From NCBI RefSeq assembly GCF_018986435.1, contig NZ_JAHMIN010000014.1:60271-118704 (forward strand): a DNA stretch of 58,434 nt, written 5' to 3'. Every line of letters starts with the position of its first letter. Position 1 is the stretch's first letter. The DNA is from Hahella sp. HN01. Its GTDB lineage: Bacteria > Pseudomonadota > Gammaproteobacteria > Pseudomonadales > Oleiphilaceae. This document shows positions 8,953 through 17,855 of the stretch, one piece after another. Both the position numbers and the translations under genes were made by a program. Below the pieces are notes generated by a model. The model was not told the origin of the DNA. It was given only the letters and a program-made list of their open reading frames with translations, and did not search any database.

Positions 8953-9987
8953 TCAGAAATTCTCCGGCATTTTGGCTTTTTCGCGCGCGGCTTCGCGGCT
9001 GATCAGCCCTTTAGAAATCAAATTGTGCAGACACTGGTCAAGGGTCTGCATACCCAACGCGGCGCCGGTCTGGATAGACGAGTACATCTGGGCGACTTTG
9101 TCTTCGCGTATCAGGTTACGAATCGCTGGCGTGCCGATCATGATTTCATGGGCCGCCACACGACCGCCGCCGACCTTCTTCAGAAGTGTCTGCGAGACGA
9201 CCGCCTGTAACGATTCGGAGAGCATTGATCTTACCATGGCTTTTTCTTCCGCAGGAAACACGTCGACCACCCGGTCAATGGTTTTCGCAGCGGATGTGGT
9301 GTGCAGGGTGCCGAATACCAAGTGTCCGGTTTCCGCAGCAGTCAGCGCCAGACGGATGGTTTCCAAGTCCCGCATCTCACCAACCAGAATAATGTCCGGG
9401 TCTTCCCGCAGGGCTGAACGCAGCGCTTCGCTGAACCCTAACGTATCACGGTGCACTTCGCGCTGGTTCACCAGACACTTCTTACTTTCGTGCACGAACT
9501 CGATAGGGTCTTCGATAGTGAGGATGTGGTCGTAACGGGTATCGTTGATAAAGTCGATCATCGCCGCCAGCGTCGTACTCTTACCGGAACCGGTCGGTCC
9601 TGTAACCAGACAGAGCCCGCGAGGCTTGAGGGCGATATCCTTGAACACCTGCCCCATTCCCAAGTCTTCCATTGTCAGCACTTTGGAGGGGATGGTCCGG
9701 AATACGGCGCCGGCGCCGCGGTTCTGGTTGAAGGCGTTAACCCGGAAACGGGCGACTCCGGGAACTTCGAAGGAAAAGTCCGTCTCCAGAAACTCTTCGA
9801 AATCCTTACGCTGTTTATCGTTCATAATATCGTAAATCAGCGCGTGTACTTCTTTATGCTCCATTGCGGGCAGGTTAATTCGCCTGACATCCCCGTCGAC
9901 GCGTATCATGGGAGGCAACCCGGCAGATAGGTGTAAGTCGGAAGCGCCCTGCTTAGCAGAGAACGCAAGCAACTCGGTAATGTCCAT
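8953..9987 (-). CDS. pilT: type IV pilus retraction ATPase PilT
   Basis: Motor that disassembles the pilus and powers twitching, phage uptake and DNA uptake. The 344 residues match PilT in length. Walker A G-P-T-G-S-G-K-S-T lies at 130-138, the Asp box is TIEDPIEFVH, Walker B is PDIILVGEMRD and the His box is GHLVFGTLHT. The family-specific C-terminal A-I-R-N-L-I-R-E motif needed for retraction is present (GTPAIRNLIRED). It is the first gene of the pilT-pilU operon and is divergent from yggS across 157 bases, the same arrangement as in Pseudomonas aeruginosa. Confidence 0.97.
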   Translation of the reverse strand: MDITELLAFSAKQGASDLHLSAGLPPMIRVDGDVRRINLPAMEHKEVHALIYDIMNDKQRKDFEEFLETDFSFEVPGVARFRVNAFNQNRGAGAVFRTIPSKVLTMEDLGMGQVFKDIALKPRGLCLVTGPTGSGKSTTLAAMIDFINDTRYDHILTIEDPIEFVHESKKCLVNQREVHRDTLGFSEALRSALREDPDIILVGEMRDLETIRLALTAAETGHLVFGTLHTTSAAKTIDRVVDVFPAEEKAMVRSMLSESLQAVVSQTLLKKVGGGRVAAHEIMIGTPAIRNLIREDKVAQMYSSIQTGAALGMQTLDQCLHNLISKGLISREAAREKAKMPENF

Positions 9988-10144
9988 TAGGAATCCCCGT
10001 TTTGAACCTTATAATGACATGCAGCCTTCCGGCGGCCCTCAAACAGCGCCACCTCCCCACGACGACGGAAGGAACTGAATTTTGTCGGCGGGTTGGTTAC
10101 AATCTGCGCGTTTCGACGCAGCCTAAGCTATTGATAGAAATAAT

Positions 10145-10831
10145 ATGTTCAGCATAGCAGACAACATCAAAACAGTAAGCCAAAGAATACAAAATGCAAC
10201 AAAATCCGCGGCCCGGCCGGCGGATTCCGTGACGTTGCTCGCAGTCAGTAAAACCAAGCCGGCCGAGGCCATTCGGGTCGCGTATGACGCGGGACTGAGA
10301 GATTTTGGCGAAAATTACCTGCAGGAAGCCCAGGATAAAATCGCCCAGTTAAGCGACCTCTCCATCAATTGGCATTTCATCGGCCCATTGCAGTCCAATA
10401 AAACCCGCCCGGTGGCGGAGTTATTCCAATGGGTGCATACCGTGGACCGGGAAAAAATCGCCCGCCGTCTGTCAGAGCAGCGACCGGAGGGAGCCTCACC
10501 GCTGAATGTCTGCATTCAGGTCAATATTAATGATGAAAGCAGCAAGTCTGGCGTGTCGCCAGATGAAGTCGCGCCTCTGGCGGACATTATCAGCGCTCTG
10601 CCCGGCCTGCGCCTGAGAGGGCTGATGTGTATTCCCGACCCGACTCAGGGTGAAGCAGCACTGGCCGCCACCTTCAAGGAGTTGAGTCGCCATTTTGCTG
10701 CGCTGCAAAGCCGGTTCGATAGCGTAGACACCTTATCCATGGGCATGTCCGATGACATGGAGGCCGCCATTGCCGCTGGCTCCACCATTGTTCGCATCGG
10801 CTCCGCCATATTTGGCGCCAGAAACTACTAA
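10145..10831 (+). CDS. yggS: pyridoxal-phosphate homeostasis protein YggS
   Basis: PLP-binding protein of the PLPBP/YggS family, which maintains the vitamin B6 pool and affects amino-acid metabolism without a known catalytic activity of its own. It has 228 residues, forming a single TIM-barrel fold like the N-terminal domain of alanine racemase. The PLP lysine lies in LLAVSKTKPAEAIR (about residues 30-43). The family motifs F-G-E-N-Y-L-Q-E, WHFIGPLQSNKTR and LSMGMSDDMEAAI are intact. proC follows about 100 bases downstream; yggS-proC-yggT order is widely conserved in proteobacteria. Confidence 0.96.
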   Translation: MFSIADNIKTVSQRIQNATKSAARPADSVTLLAVSKTKPAEAIRVAYDAGLRDFGENYLQEAQDKIAQLSDLSINWHFIGPLQSNKTRPVAELFQWVHTVDREKIARRLSEQRPEGASPLNVCIQVNINDESSKSGVSPDEVAPLADIISALPGLRLRGLMCIPDPTQGEAALAATFKELSRHFAALQSRFDSVDTLSMGMSDDMEAAIAAGSTIVRIGSAIFGARNY

Positions 10832-10933
10832 AATGCAGCGAAATCAGCGGATTTTATCCGCCTGCACTTTAAATCCTCCGTCACAAACATTATTAAGACA
10901 GTTGGCGATAGTCGTATCCGCAAAGAGAACACT

Positions 10934-11764
10934 ATGAAAGAACACCCACAGCTTACCTTCATCGGCGCCGGCAATATGGCCCGAGCGATACTTGGAGGCC
11001 TGATAGCCAATGGCTACCCGGCGAACAGACTGGCCGCGACCGCGCCTGCCGAGCATGAGTTAAAAGAAGCCGCAGACGCGTTCGGCATCCCGACCAGCAC
11101 GGACAATCAGCAATTCATGGCGGACTGCGACGCGCTGATCCTGTGCGTAAAGCCACAGGTCATGCAGGTGGTCTGCGAGGGATTGGCGAAGGCCGTACAA
11201 CAGCGTCGCCCTCTGATCGTCAGCATCGCAGCAGGCGTTTCCTGCGAGCAAATTGAAGCCTGGCTGGGAGGCGACCTGCCAGTGGTGCGCTGCATGCCAA
11301 ATACACCCGCTCAGGTGCACCTGGGCGCCAGCGGGCTATACGCTAATCCACATGTCAGCGACGCACAGCGTGAGATTGCAGACAACCTGTTCAGCGCCGT
11401 CGGCATCGTCGCCTGGACGTCAAAGCAAGAGGACATACACACCGTCACAGCTTTATCTGGAAGCGGTCCTGCTTACTGCTTCATGTTCATGGAAGCGATG
11501 GAAGAGGCTGCCGCCTCGCTAGGTCTGGACCCGGCCAGCGCCCGAACCCTGGCGATTCAAACCATGCGCGGCGCCGCCGAGCTGGCGACGCGTAGCGATG
11601 AAGGCCCCGCGCAACTGAAAAAGCGCGTCATGTCTCCCGGCGGCACGACGGAACAAGCGATCAAAAGCTTTGAGGAGCAGGATATGAAAGCGATGGTGAA
11701 AACCGCTATCCGCAAAGCTTGGGAGAGATCCTATGAATTAAGTGGAGAGCGCGCGCCGGAATAA
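10934..11764 (+). CDS. proC: pyrroline-5-carboxylate reductase
   Basis: Catalyses the last step of proline synthesis, NAD(P)H-dependent reduction of pyrroline-5-carboxylate. The 276-residue protein begins with the Rossmann motif F-I-G-A-G-N-M-A (about 9-16). The C-terminal helical dimerisation domain carries the P5CR signature, seen as the ALSGSGPAYCFMFMEAMEEA stretch and the MSPGGTTEQAI motif. Start chosen at the ATG preceded by AAAGAGAA. A 6-bp hairpin (GCGGAT/ATCCGC at 10847-10861) lies between yggS and proC without a T-tract, so read-through from yggS is likely. Confidence 0.97.
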   Translation: MKEHPQLTFIGAGNMARAILGGLIANGYPANRLAATAPAEHELKEAADAFGIPTSTDNQQFMADCDALILCVKPQVMQVVCEGLAKAVQQRRPLIVSIAAGVSCEQIEAWLGGDLPVVRCMPNTPAQVHLGASGLYANPHVSDAQREIADNLFSAVGIVAWTSKQEDIHTVTALSGSGPAYCFMFMEAMEEAAASLGLDPASARTLAIQTMRGAAELATRSDEGPAQLKKRVMSPGGTTEQAIKSFEEQDMKAMVKTAIRKAWERSYELSGERAPE

Positions 11765-11838
11765 TCTTCTTGACGGTCGTGAGTGAATTGTTTTTTCTTG
11801 CAGGCGGCTAGAGCAACTTCCAGACGGATATAAAGCCT

Positions 11839-12378
11839 ATGTTACAAATATTGTTAGAAGTCACATATTACATCGGGATGTTCTACATAAGCGTGGTGCT
11901 GATGCGGTTTATCCTCCAGGTTTCCCGGGCGGATTTCTACAACCCGATCAGCCAGTTCGTGGTTAAGGCCACCAACCCGTTGCTGTTGCCGCTCAGAAAA
12001 GTCATTCCCGGCTGGAAAGGCCTGGATTTCGCATCACTGGTGCTGGCGCTACTGCTTTCAATCATCCTGATTATCGTCGTCCACTTGATTCCCTTGTCTC
12101 TCATCGTCGCCAAGCTGGGACTCATTGTGACGAACGCCGTACTGATGATGATTAAATGCGTCATTAACATCTATCAGTTCGCCATCTTTATTATGGTGAT
12201 TATCAGCTGGGTGTCTCCAGGCAGCTATCACCCAGGCGCGCAGCTCGTCCATCAGATTACCGAACCATTGATGCGTCCTGTACGCAAAATCATGCCGCCC
12301 ATCGGTGGACTGGACCTGTCGCCTATGGTGGTGTTGTTGCTGCTGTTCGTGATCAGCCGGGCTCTGTCCATTGCCTGA
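11839..12378 (+). CDS. yggT: YggT family integral membrane protein
   Basis: A 179-residue membrane protein built from two tandem YggT repeats, each with a hydrophobic helix, an R-F-I-L or I-S-W-V-S-P element, and an amphipathic N-P-L-L-L-P-L-R-K-V-I-P or E-P-L-M-R-P-V-R-K-I-M-P motif (near 51-62 and 140-152). The family is implicated in osmotic resistance and, in other lineages (CCB3/YlmG), in cytochrome or membrane organisation; its exact role in gammaproteobacteria is not settled. The gene overlaps the start of yggU by 8 bases, indicating translational coupling. Confidence 0.93.
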   Translation: MLQILLEVTYYIGMFYISVVLMRFILQVSRADFYNPISQFVVKATNPLLLPLRKVIPGWKGLDFASLVLALLLSIILIIVVHLIPLSLIVAKLGLIVTNAVLMMIKCVINIYQFAIFIMVIISWVSPGSYHPGAQLVHQITEPLMRPVRKIMPPIGGLDLSPMVVLLLLFVISRALSIA

Positions 12379-12679
12379 TCCGGCCACACCCCGCTGCGTC
12401 AGCCAGCAGGATGAGCAAACGCTCATTCTGCAGTGCCATTTACAGCCGGGAGCCAAAAAAGATGAAATTGTCGGCCTTCATGGCGACGCACTGAAAATCA
12501 AAATTAGCGCCCCGCCTATTGAGGGTCGCGCCAATCAGCAGCTTGTCCGTTTTCTCGCCAAACTCTGCGGCGTCAAGCAACAAGATGTACAAATCCTCGC
12601 CGGTGAAAGCAGCCGTCAAAAGCGTATTCGCGTGCAAAACTTGACGGACGTCCCAAAGCTACTAAAACCCTATATATGA
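12371..12679 (+). CDS. yggU: DUF167 family protein YggU
   Basis: A 102-residue cytosolic protein of the DUF167/YggU family, function unknown. The central motif LQPGAKKDEIVGLHGDALKIKISAPPIEGRANQ is characteristic; the GRANQ-L and LAGESSR-K-I-R elements are intact. The start is a TTG at 12371 that overlaps the yggT stop; no ATG or GTG gives a full N-terminus, and the family usually begins about ten residues before the first beta strand, as it does here. It closes the yggS-proC-yggT-yggU block; 185 bases follow before the dynamin-like gene. Confidence 0.9.
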   Translation: MPDPATPRCVSQQDEQTLILQCHLQPGAKKDEIVGLHGDALKIKISAPPIEGRANQQLVRFLAKLCGVKQQDVQILAGESSRQKRIRVQNLTDVPKLLKPYI

Positions 12680-12825
12680 TAACAAACCGTTACATGACGG
12701 TTTGATGTCCTTTTAGCAATATAAACGCTTGATTTTCCAAAGCTACCCGATACAAAATCAAACCTGAACAAATTTTCATCATTCGCAGTCGCCAACACGG
12801 ACACAGCAGCGCCAACGGAATCCCA

Positions 12826-12831
12826 TATAAT
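12826..12831 (+). promoter_or_regulatory. possible -10 box for the dynamin-like gene
   Basis: A perfect TATAAT lies 34 bases before the ATG of the dynamin-like gene, inside the 185-base gap after yggU. The hexamer 17 bases upstream (ACAGCA) is a poor -35 match, so the assignment is tentative. It suggests that the GTPase gene has its own promoter rather than depending on the yggU transcript. Confidence 0.35.
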
Positions 12832-12864
12832 GGCAACCTTAGGGTCAGAGCGAGAAACAACAAT

Positions 12865-14823
12865 ATGAGCAGTGGACTAAGTTATCACGTCGAAGCCTAC
12901 CACCAGTGGAAGAACACCCTGATCCGGGAGATCGCCCATTATCAAAGCTGGCTGCGCACCAATCAGCTGAACTCCGACGATCTGGAGCTGAAACTGCAGC
13001 GCTGCGCTCAGTTACTGCATGAGGACAACCTCACCATCGCTTTCGTCGGCGAGTTTTCCCGTGGTAAGACCGAACTGATCAACGCTCTGTTTTTCGCCGA
13101 GTTCGGCCAGCGCATGCTGCCTTCTCAGGCCGGGCGCACCACCATGTGCCCTACCGAGCTGTTCTATGATCGCGATGGCGGCTCTTACCTTAAGCTGCTT
13201 CCCATAGAGACCCGTAGCGAAGAGAAATCCCTGGCGGATTACAAACGCAGCCAGGAGCACTGGGTCTATTACCCTCTGGACATGACTACGCCGGAATCCA
13301 TGCGCGAGTCGCTGGACCAAGTAGCGCGCACCCGTACAGTCAGTTTTGAAGAAGCCCGCCGTCTGGGCTTCGAGCTTGGCTCATTAGAGCGCGATCCCAG
13401 CCATCCAGGCATGGCGATCATTCCGGCCTGGCGTCATGCGCTGATCAGTTTGGAAAACCCCATGCTTCAGCAAGGGCTGCGCATACTGGACACCCCTGGA
13501 CTCAACGCCTTGGGCTCCGAACCTGAGCTGACCGTCAGCATGATTCCCAACGCTCATGCCGTCATATTTATGCTCGGCGCGGACACCGGCGTTACCGCCA
13601 GCGATATGGAGATTTGGACCAACCACATCTTCACCGAACATTCCGATCACCGCGCCGGCCGTTTTGCGGTGCTCAACAAGATCGACGTACTCTGGGACGA
13701 TATTCAGGGCGAAGAACACACCAACAAGGCCATCGCTAAGGTGCAGTCTAAAACCGCAGACCAGCTGGGCCTTAAGCCGGAAGAAGTGCTGCTTCTCTCC
13801 GCCAAACAGGCGCTGGTCGGACGCATCAAGGGTGATGAGCAGAAGTTGCGCAGCAGCCGCCTCGACGACTTGGAGGCCTTGCTTACCGATCGCATTCTGG
13901 GCCAGAAAGAACGGCTGATCACCCACAACGTGGTGAACGACGTGCTGGGTATGCTGCAAACCAGTCAGGCCATTTTGCAATCCCGTTACTCCACCTATCA
14001 GGAGAAGCTGGAAGAGTACGAAAGCAAAGGCGTCAGCGCGGATTTCCTGCGCGAACTGACTGACAAAACTCAGGACGACTACAACTTTTATTACAAAAAG
14101 CTGTTTACGCTGCGCTCTAGCCGCCGTCTGATGAAGTCGCAGGCGATGATTCTGAATAATCTGGTGAATCTGGAGCATTTCGAATCCCACGCCAAAAAGA
14201 CGCGCGATGAGCTGATTAACAGCTGGACGACGATTGGCATGGGCCGCGCCATGGCCGGTTTCTTCCATGCGATTGAAAACGACATCAGCAACCTCAACCA
14301 CGAAGCCAGGCTGGCTCAGAAAATGGTGGGCTCTATCTATCAGCGCTACGCCAATGATGCGCGCTCAAGTCATCTGCGCCCCGCGCCGTTTACCATTACC
14401 AAGCAAATCCGGGAAATTGAAGGGTTGAAGATGCGCGCGGATAAATTCCGCCGCAATCCGCGCACACTGGTTTCCGAGCAGACGGTGGTGGTGAAACGCT
14501 TCTTTACGGTTATCGTCAGCGAAGCTCGACGCCTGTATGACGAAATTCATAAAGAATCGGACCGTTGGCCTCAAGAGGCGTTATTGCCGATATTGCAGCA
14601 CACCATTGAGCAAAAGCAGTTGCTGGAACACCAGATTCGTCGTCTGAAGGACTTGGCGAAAACCGCCAAAGACACGCGCAGTCAGGTGAAACGCATTGTG
14701 AGCATGATGGAGGAAATCAATCAGGAGATTCAGGAAGCGGAACAGATACAGCGCAAGCTGCGTCGCCCTGCTCCACAAATGCTCTCCCAGAAGGTGGTCA
14801 GCCTTCCTGGCATGCAACGCTGA
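12865..14823 (+). CDS. bacterial dynamin-like GTPase
   Basis: A 652-residue large GTPase of the dynamin superfamily. A short helical lead (1-55) precedes the G domain: P-loop G-E-F-S-R-G-K-T at 62-69, switch I Thr in R-T-T-M-C-P-T-E (91-98), D-T-P-G at 209-212, N-K-I-D at 271-274 and S-A-K at 312-314. About 300 residues of mostly helical sequence follow, rich in Lys, Arg, Gln and Glu (EKLEEYESK, QQL-type heptads, a C-terminal EEINQEIQEAEQIQRK), consistent with a stalk. No transmembrane pair is obvious; residues near 455-470 (GMGRAMAGFFHAI) could be a membrane-touching paddle. Family members remodel or protect membranes, and some act in phage defence. It splits a gene order that is contiguous in Pseudomonas (yggU then metX). 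Confidence 0.85.
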   Translation: MSSGLSYHVEAYHQWKNTLIREIAHYQSWLRTNQLNSDDLELKLQRCAQLLHEDNLTIAFVGEFSRGKTELINALFFAEFGQRMLPSQAGRTTMCPTELFYDRDGGSYLKLLPIETRSEEKSLADYKRSQEHWVYYPLDMTTPESMRESLDQVARTRTVSFEEARRLGFELGSLERDPSHPGMAIIPAWRHALISLENPMLQQGLRILDTPGLNALGSEPELTVSMIPNAHAVIFMLGADTGVTASDMEIWTNHIFTEHSDHRAGRFAVLNKIDVLWDDIQGEEHTNKAIAKVQSKTADQLGLKPEEVLLLSAKQALVGRIKGDEQKLRSSRLDDLEALLTDRILGQKERLITHNVVNDVLGMLQTSQAILQSRYSTYQEKLEEYESKGVSADFLRELTDKTQDDYNFYYKKLFTLRSSRRLMKSQAMILNNLVNLEHFESHAKKTRDELINSWTTIGMGRAMAGFFHAIENDISNLNHEARLAQKMVGSIYQRYANDARSSHLRPAPFTITKQIREIEGLKMRADKFRRNPRTLVSEQTVVVKRFFTVIVSEARRLYDEIHKESDRWPQEALLPILQHTIEQKQLLEHQIRRLKDLAKTAKDTRSQVKRIVSMMEEINQEIQEAEQIQRKLRRPAPQMLSQKVVSLPGMQR

Positions 14824-14836
14824 TAGCCCAGTCATC

Positions 14837-14863
14837 CGCCGCGTGAGTCCGGCTCGCGCGGCG
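14837..14863 (+). terminator. strong stem-loop after the dynamin-like gene
   Basis: CGCCGCGTGAG pairs with CTCGCGCGGCG across an 11-bp stem (one G-T pair) with a TCCGG loop, 13 bases after the stop codon. There is no immediate T-tract, so termination efficiency is uncertain, but the position and stability fit a 3' end structure. Confidence 0.5.
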
Positions 14864-14995
14864 CATCTCACTCCGCCTGCAGTCTCCCGTTTTCTTATTC
14901 TCCATCGCCATCCTGGGTTGGTTATTGCTATCCGCTGGATTGATTAATAGACTGCGCCACTTAGCATGTGTTTTTGAAAGGAATAGTACGCACTA

Positions 14996-16153
14996 ATGCC
15001 AGAGGTCATCCCACCTGACTCTGTCGGGATCGTCACGCCGCAAGTCGCTCAATTCGATATTCCTCTCACCCTGGAATGCGGCAAGCAGTTGAACAGTTTT
15101 CAACTGATGTACGAAACCTACGGGGAGTTGAACGCAGACCGCTCCAATGCGGTGCTGATCTGTCACGCCCTCAGCGGCCATCATCACGCCGCGGGTTATC
15201 ATTCCATGGAAGACAGCAAGCCCGGCTGGTGGGATTCCTGTATAGGTCCCGGCAAACCGATAGATACGAATAAATTCTTTGTCGTCAGCCTGAACAACCT
15301 GGGCGGCTGCGCCGGCTCCACTGGCCCCGCGTCAATTAATCCTGAAACCGGCAACGCCTATGGCCCCGACTTCCCGGTCGTCACCGTACAGGACTGGGTG
15401 CGCAGTCAGGCCATGCTGGCGGATCGCCTCAATATTCCGCACTGGGCGGCGGTGATCGGCGGCAGTTTGGGTGGCATGCAAGCGCTGCAATGGTCCATCG
15501 AATACCCCGAGCGCGTTCATAACGCCGCGGTAATCGCCTCCACGCCACGCTTGTCCGCACAAAACATCGCATTCAATGAAGTGGCCAGAAAGGCCATTAC
15601 ATCTGATCCTAATTTCCATGAAGGCCGTTATGGCGAGCACACCACCTATCCGGATAAAGGCTTGATGCTGGCGCGGATGGTTGGGCACATCACCTATCTT
15701 TCCAACGCCTCCATGGGTGAGAAGTTCGGCCGCGACCTGCGCGCTCAAACGCTGAAGTTCGGCTTGCTGGACGTACAGTTTGAAGTAGAAAGCTATCTGC
15801 ACTACCAGGGCGAACGCTTTTCCAAGAATTTTGACGCCAACACTTATCTGCTCATGACCCGCGCTCTGGACTATTTCGATCCTGCGCGAGCGCACGAGGG
15901 CGACCTCAGTAAGGCGCTGGAGCCAGCCAAATGCAAATATCTGGTAGTGTCCTTCACCACCGATTGGCGCTTCCCTCCTGACCGTTCAGAAGAACTGGTC
16001 AACGCGATGGTGGAAGCCAAGAAGTCCGTCAGCTACGCAGAGGTGGACTCCCCGCACGGCCATGACGCATTTTTGATACCGACCCAGCGCTATATGGATG
16101 TTTTCCATGGCTTTATGGGTCGAGTGGCGAAGGAGATTCCCCATGCGCGCTGA
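14996..16153 (+). CDS. metX: homoserine O-succinyltransferase MetX (alpha/beta-hydrolase type)
   Basis: Acylates homoserine as the first committed step of methionine synthesis. The 385-residue alpha/beta-hydrolase-fold enzyme has nucleophile Ser157 in G-G-S-L-G-G-M, Asp in [10 protein letters not shown] and His in SPHGHDAFL near the C-terminus. MetX enzymes of Pseudomonas-type gammaproteobacteria that are paired with MetW use succinyl-CoA, so this is called succinyltransferase by context; sequence alone does not separate it cleanly from acetyltransferases. metW overlaps its 3' end by 11 bases. An AAAGGA sequence lies 13-18 bases before the ATG, slightly far. Confidence 0.93.
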   Translation: MPEVIPPDSVGIVTPQVAQFDIPLTLECGKQLNSFQLMYETYGELNADRSNAVLICHALSGHHHAAGYHSMEDSKPGWWDSCIGPGKPIDTNKFFVVSLNNLGGCAGSTGPASINPETGNAYGPDFPVVTVQDWVRSQAMLADRLNIPHWAAVIGGSLGGMQALQWSIEYPERVHNAAVIASTPRLSAQNIAFNEVARKAITSDPNFHEGRYGEHTTYPDKGLMLARMVGHITYLSNASMGEKFGRDLRAQTLKFGLLDVQFEVESYLHYQGERFSKNFDANTYLLMTRALDYFDPARAHEGDLSKALEPAKCKYLVVSFTTDWRFPPDRSEELVNAMVEAKKSVSYAEVDSPHGHDAFLIPTQRYMDVFHGFMGRVAKEIPHAR

Positions 16154-16736
16154 TCTATCCATTATCAAAGACTGGGTTCAGCCCGGCACGGAAGTGCTCG
16201 ACCTTGGTTGTGGCGACGGGACACTTTTGGACTATCTGCAAACCCATAAGCAGGTGCGCGGCTATGGTCTGGAAATCAGTAGCGAGAATATCACTGAGTG
16301 CCTGCGCAAAGGCGTCAACGTCATTGAACAGGATCTGGACAGTAAAGGCCTGAGCAACTTCAAGGACAAAAGCTTCGACATGGTGGTGATGACTCAGGCG
16401 CTACAGGCGGTTAGACAACCGGACATATTGCTGGACGAAATGCTGCGCCTGGCCAAGGAATGCATCATCACCTTCCCTAATTTCGGTTACTGGCGACTGC
16501 GTTACTATCTGGCCCGCAAAGGTCAGATGCCGGTATCCAAAACCTTACCCTATACTTGGTACAACACGCCCAACATCCACTTGTGCACATTCAAGGATTT
16601 TGAGGAGCTGTGCTACCAAAAGAACATCCATATTCTGCACAGGACCGTAGTGGACGACGAGCATCGGACCAACTGGCTGAATCAGCTTTGGCCAAACTTA
16701 TTGGGACAGATCGCTATCTACCACGTTACACGGTGA
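16143..16736 (+). CDS. metW: methionine biosynthesis protein MetW
   Basis: SAM-dependent-methyltransferase-fold protein that partners with MetX; in several proteobacteria MetX activity requires MetW. The start is the ATG at 16143 ([11 protein letters not shown]), which overlaps metX by 11 bases; an in-frame start further upstream would lie deep inside metX. The protein has 197 residues. Motif [16 protein letters not shown], is at about 18-32, followed by the family phrases YGLEIS and [15 protein letters not shown], then [10 protein letters not shown] and the conserved [11 protein letters not shown]. Coupled translation with metX fits the physical partnership. Confidence 0.96.
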   Translation: MRADLSIIKDWVQPGTEVLDLGCGDGTLLDYLQTHKQVRGYGLEISSENITECLRKGVNVIEQDLDSKGLSNFKDKSFDMVVMTQALQAVRQPDILLDEMLRLAKECIITFPNFGYWRLRYYLARKGQMPVSKTLPYTWYNTPNIHLCTFKDFEELCYQKNIHILHRTVVDDEHRTNWLNQLWPNLLGQIAIYHVTR

Positions 16737-16743
16737 GGCTCGT

Positions 16744-17211
16744 ATGAAAACATTCGCAAAACTCTTTCGCTCTATTTACGGCTGCGCTTTCGTTTTAATT
16801 ATCCTGGCGTTGGTCAGTCGCTCGGCTCTGGCTGAGCAAAAAGAAGTTTTCGGCGATTATGAAATTCACTACATCGCCCTTCCCACTACCATTTTGGACC
16901 CTGACGTAGCGACTCGTTATGAGCTGCCTCGCAGTAAGTCCACCGGCTTTGTGAATATCTCCGTGCTGAAAAAGCAGGAAGATGGGTCCCTGCGCGCTGT
17001 CTCCGCGTTTATCCGCGGCAAAGTGAACAACCCCGTGCAGCAAAGCAGGGATCTGGAGTTCCGCCGAATCAATGAAGGCGAAGCGCTCTATCAAATCGCT
17101 GAATTCTGGTACAGCCAGGGAGAAGTATTGACCTTCCAACTGGAAATTCAGGCCGATCCCAATCAGGGCCCCTTCTCTCTGCGCTTTAATCAAGAGCTGT
17201 TCCCGGAGTAA
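16744..17211 (+). CDS. DUF4426 domain periplasmic protein
   Basis: 155 residues with an N-terminal signal sequence (hydrophobic core CAFVLIILALVSRSALA, likely cleavage near residue 30). The mature part is a single DUF4426 domain: FGDYEIHYIALPTTILDPDVATRYELPRSK followed by beta strands. The function is unknown, but the gene lies between metW and rdgB in Pseudomonas and relatives exactly as here, only 7 bases after metW. Most likely periplasmic or loosely membrane-attached. Confidence 0.88.
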   Translation: MKTFAKLFRSIYGCAFVLIILALVSRSALAEQKEVFGDYEIHYIALPTTILDPDVATRYELPRSKSTGFVNISVLKKQEDGSLRAVSAFIRGKVNNPVQQSRDLEFRRINEGEALYQIAEFWYSQGEVLTFQLEIQADPNQGPFSLRFNQELFPE

Positions 17212-17255
17212 TGCCCGGGAACCGTTATCCGACGTACTTAGACTTATCTTAAATC

Positions 17256-17855
17256 ATGCAAAAGATCGTACTAGCCAGCAATAACGCTGGCAAAATCAAG
17301 GAGCTGAACCGATTGCTCGGCTCCCTCGACATCACTGTCGTCTCCCAGAAAGAACTGAACATTCCCTCTATTGAGGAAACCGGACAGACTTTCATCGAAA
17401 ACGCCATTCTCAAGGCCCGTCACGCAGCGGCCGTATCCGGCCTGCCGGCTCTGGCGGATGACTCCGGCCTGGAAGTGGACGCCTTACAGGGCGCGCCTGG
17501 CATCTATTCCGCACGCTTCGCGGGCGAAAGCGCCTCGGATCAGGACAACAATGCCAAGCTGCTGCAGTTGCTGGCGAATACGCCTACTGGCGCCAGAACC
17601 GCGCGCTTTCACTGCGTACTGGCCTTTATGCGTCACGAAGCCGACCCAGTTCCGATTATTTGTCACGGCGCCTGGGAGGGCTCTATTGCAGAGCAGGCTA
17701 GCGGCGGCGGCGGATTCGGCTACGACCCGCTGTTCTGGTTGTCTGATCGACAGTGCACCTCAGCGGAATTAACGCCGGAGCAGAAAAACGCCCTCAGCCA
17801 TCGCGGTCAGGCGATGGCGCAACTGGTTGCGGAGTTAACCCGCCTATATGGCTGA
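17256..17855 (+). CDS. rdgB: XTP/dITP diphosphatase (RdgB/HAM1 family)
   Basis: Hydrolyses non-canonical purine triphosphates (dITP, XTP) to monophosphates, keeping them out of DNA. The 199-residue protein contains the family markers ASNNAGKIKEL at the N-terminus, LADDSGLEVDAL with the catalytic Asp near residue 69, GAPGIYSARF, and the C-terminal GGFGYDPLF and ALSHRGQA. It is followed by hemW with an 8-base overlap. Confidence 0.97.
   Translation: MQKIVLASNNAGKIKELNRLLGSLDITVVSQKELNIPSIEETGQTFIENAILKARHAAAVSGLPALADDSGLEVDALQGAPGIYSARFAGESASDQDNNAKLLQLLANTPTGARTARFHCVLAFMRHEADPVPIICHGAWEGSIAEQASGGGGFGYDPLFWLSDRQCTSAELTPEQKNALSHRGQAMAQLVAELTRLYG

Noticed and set aside
10847-10861. A hairpin between yggS and proC as terminator
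   Set aside because: Stem of only 6 bp with no T-tract; the genes are likely co-transcribed.
13384-14301. A 305-codon minus-strand frame inside the dynamin-like gene
   Set aside because: Low-information translation opposite a well-supported GTPase; no ribosome-binding site or homologue recognised.
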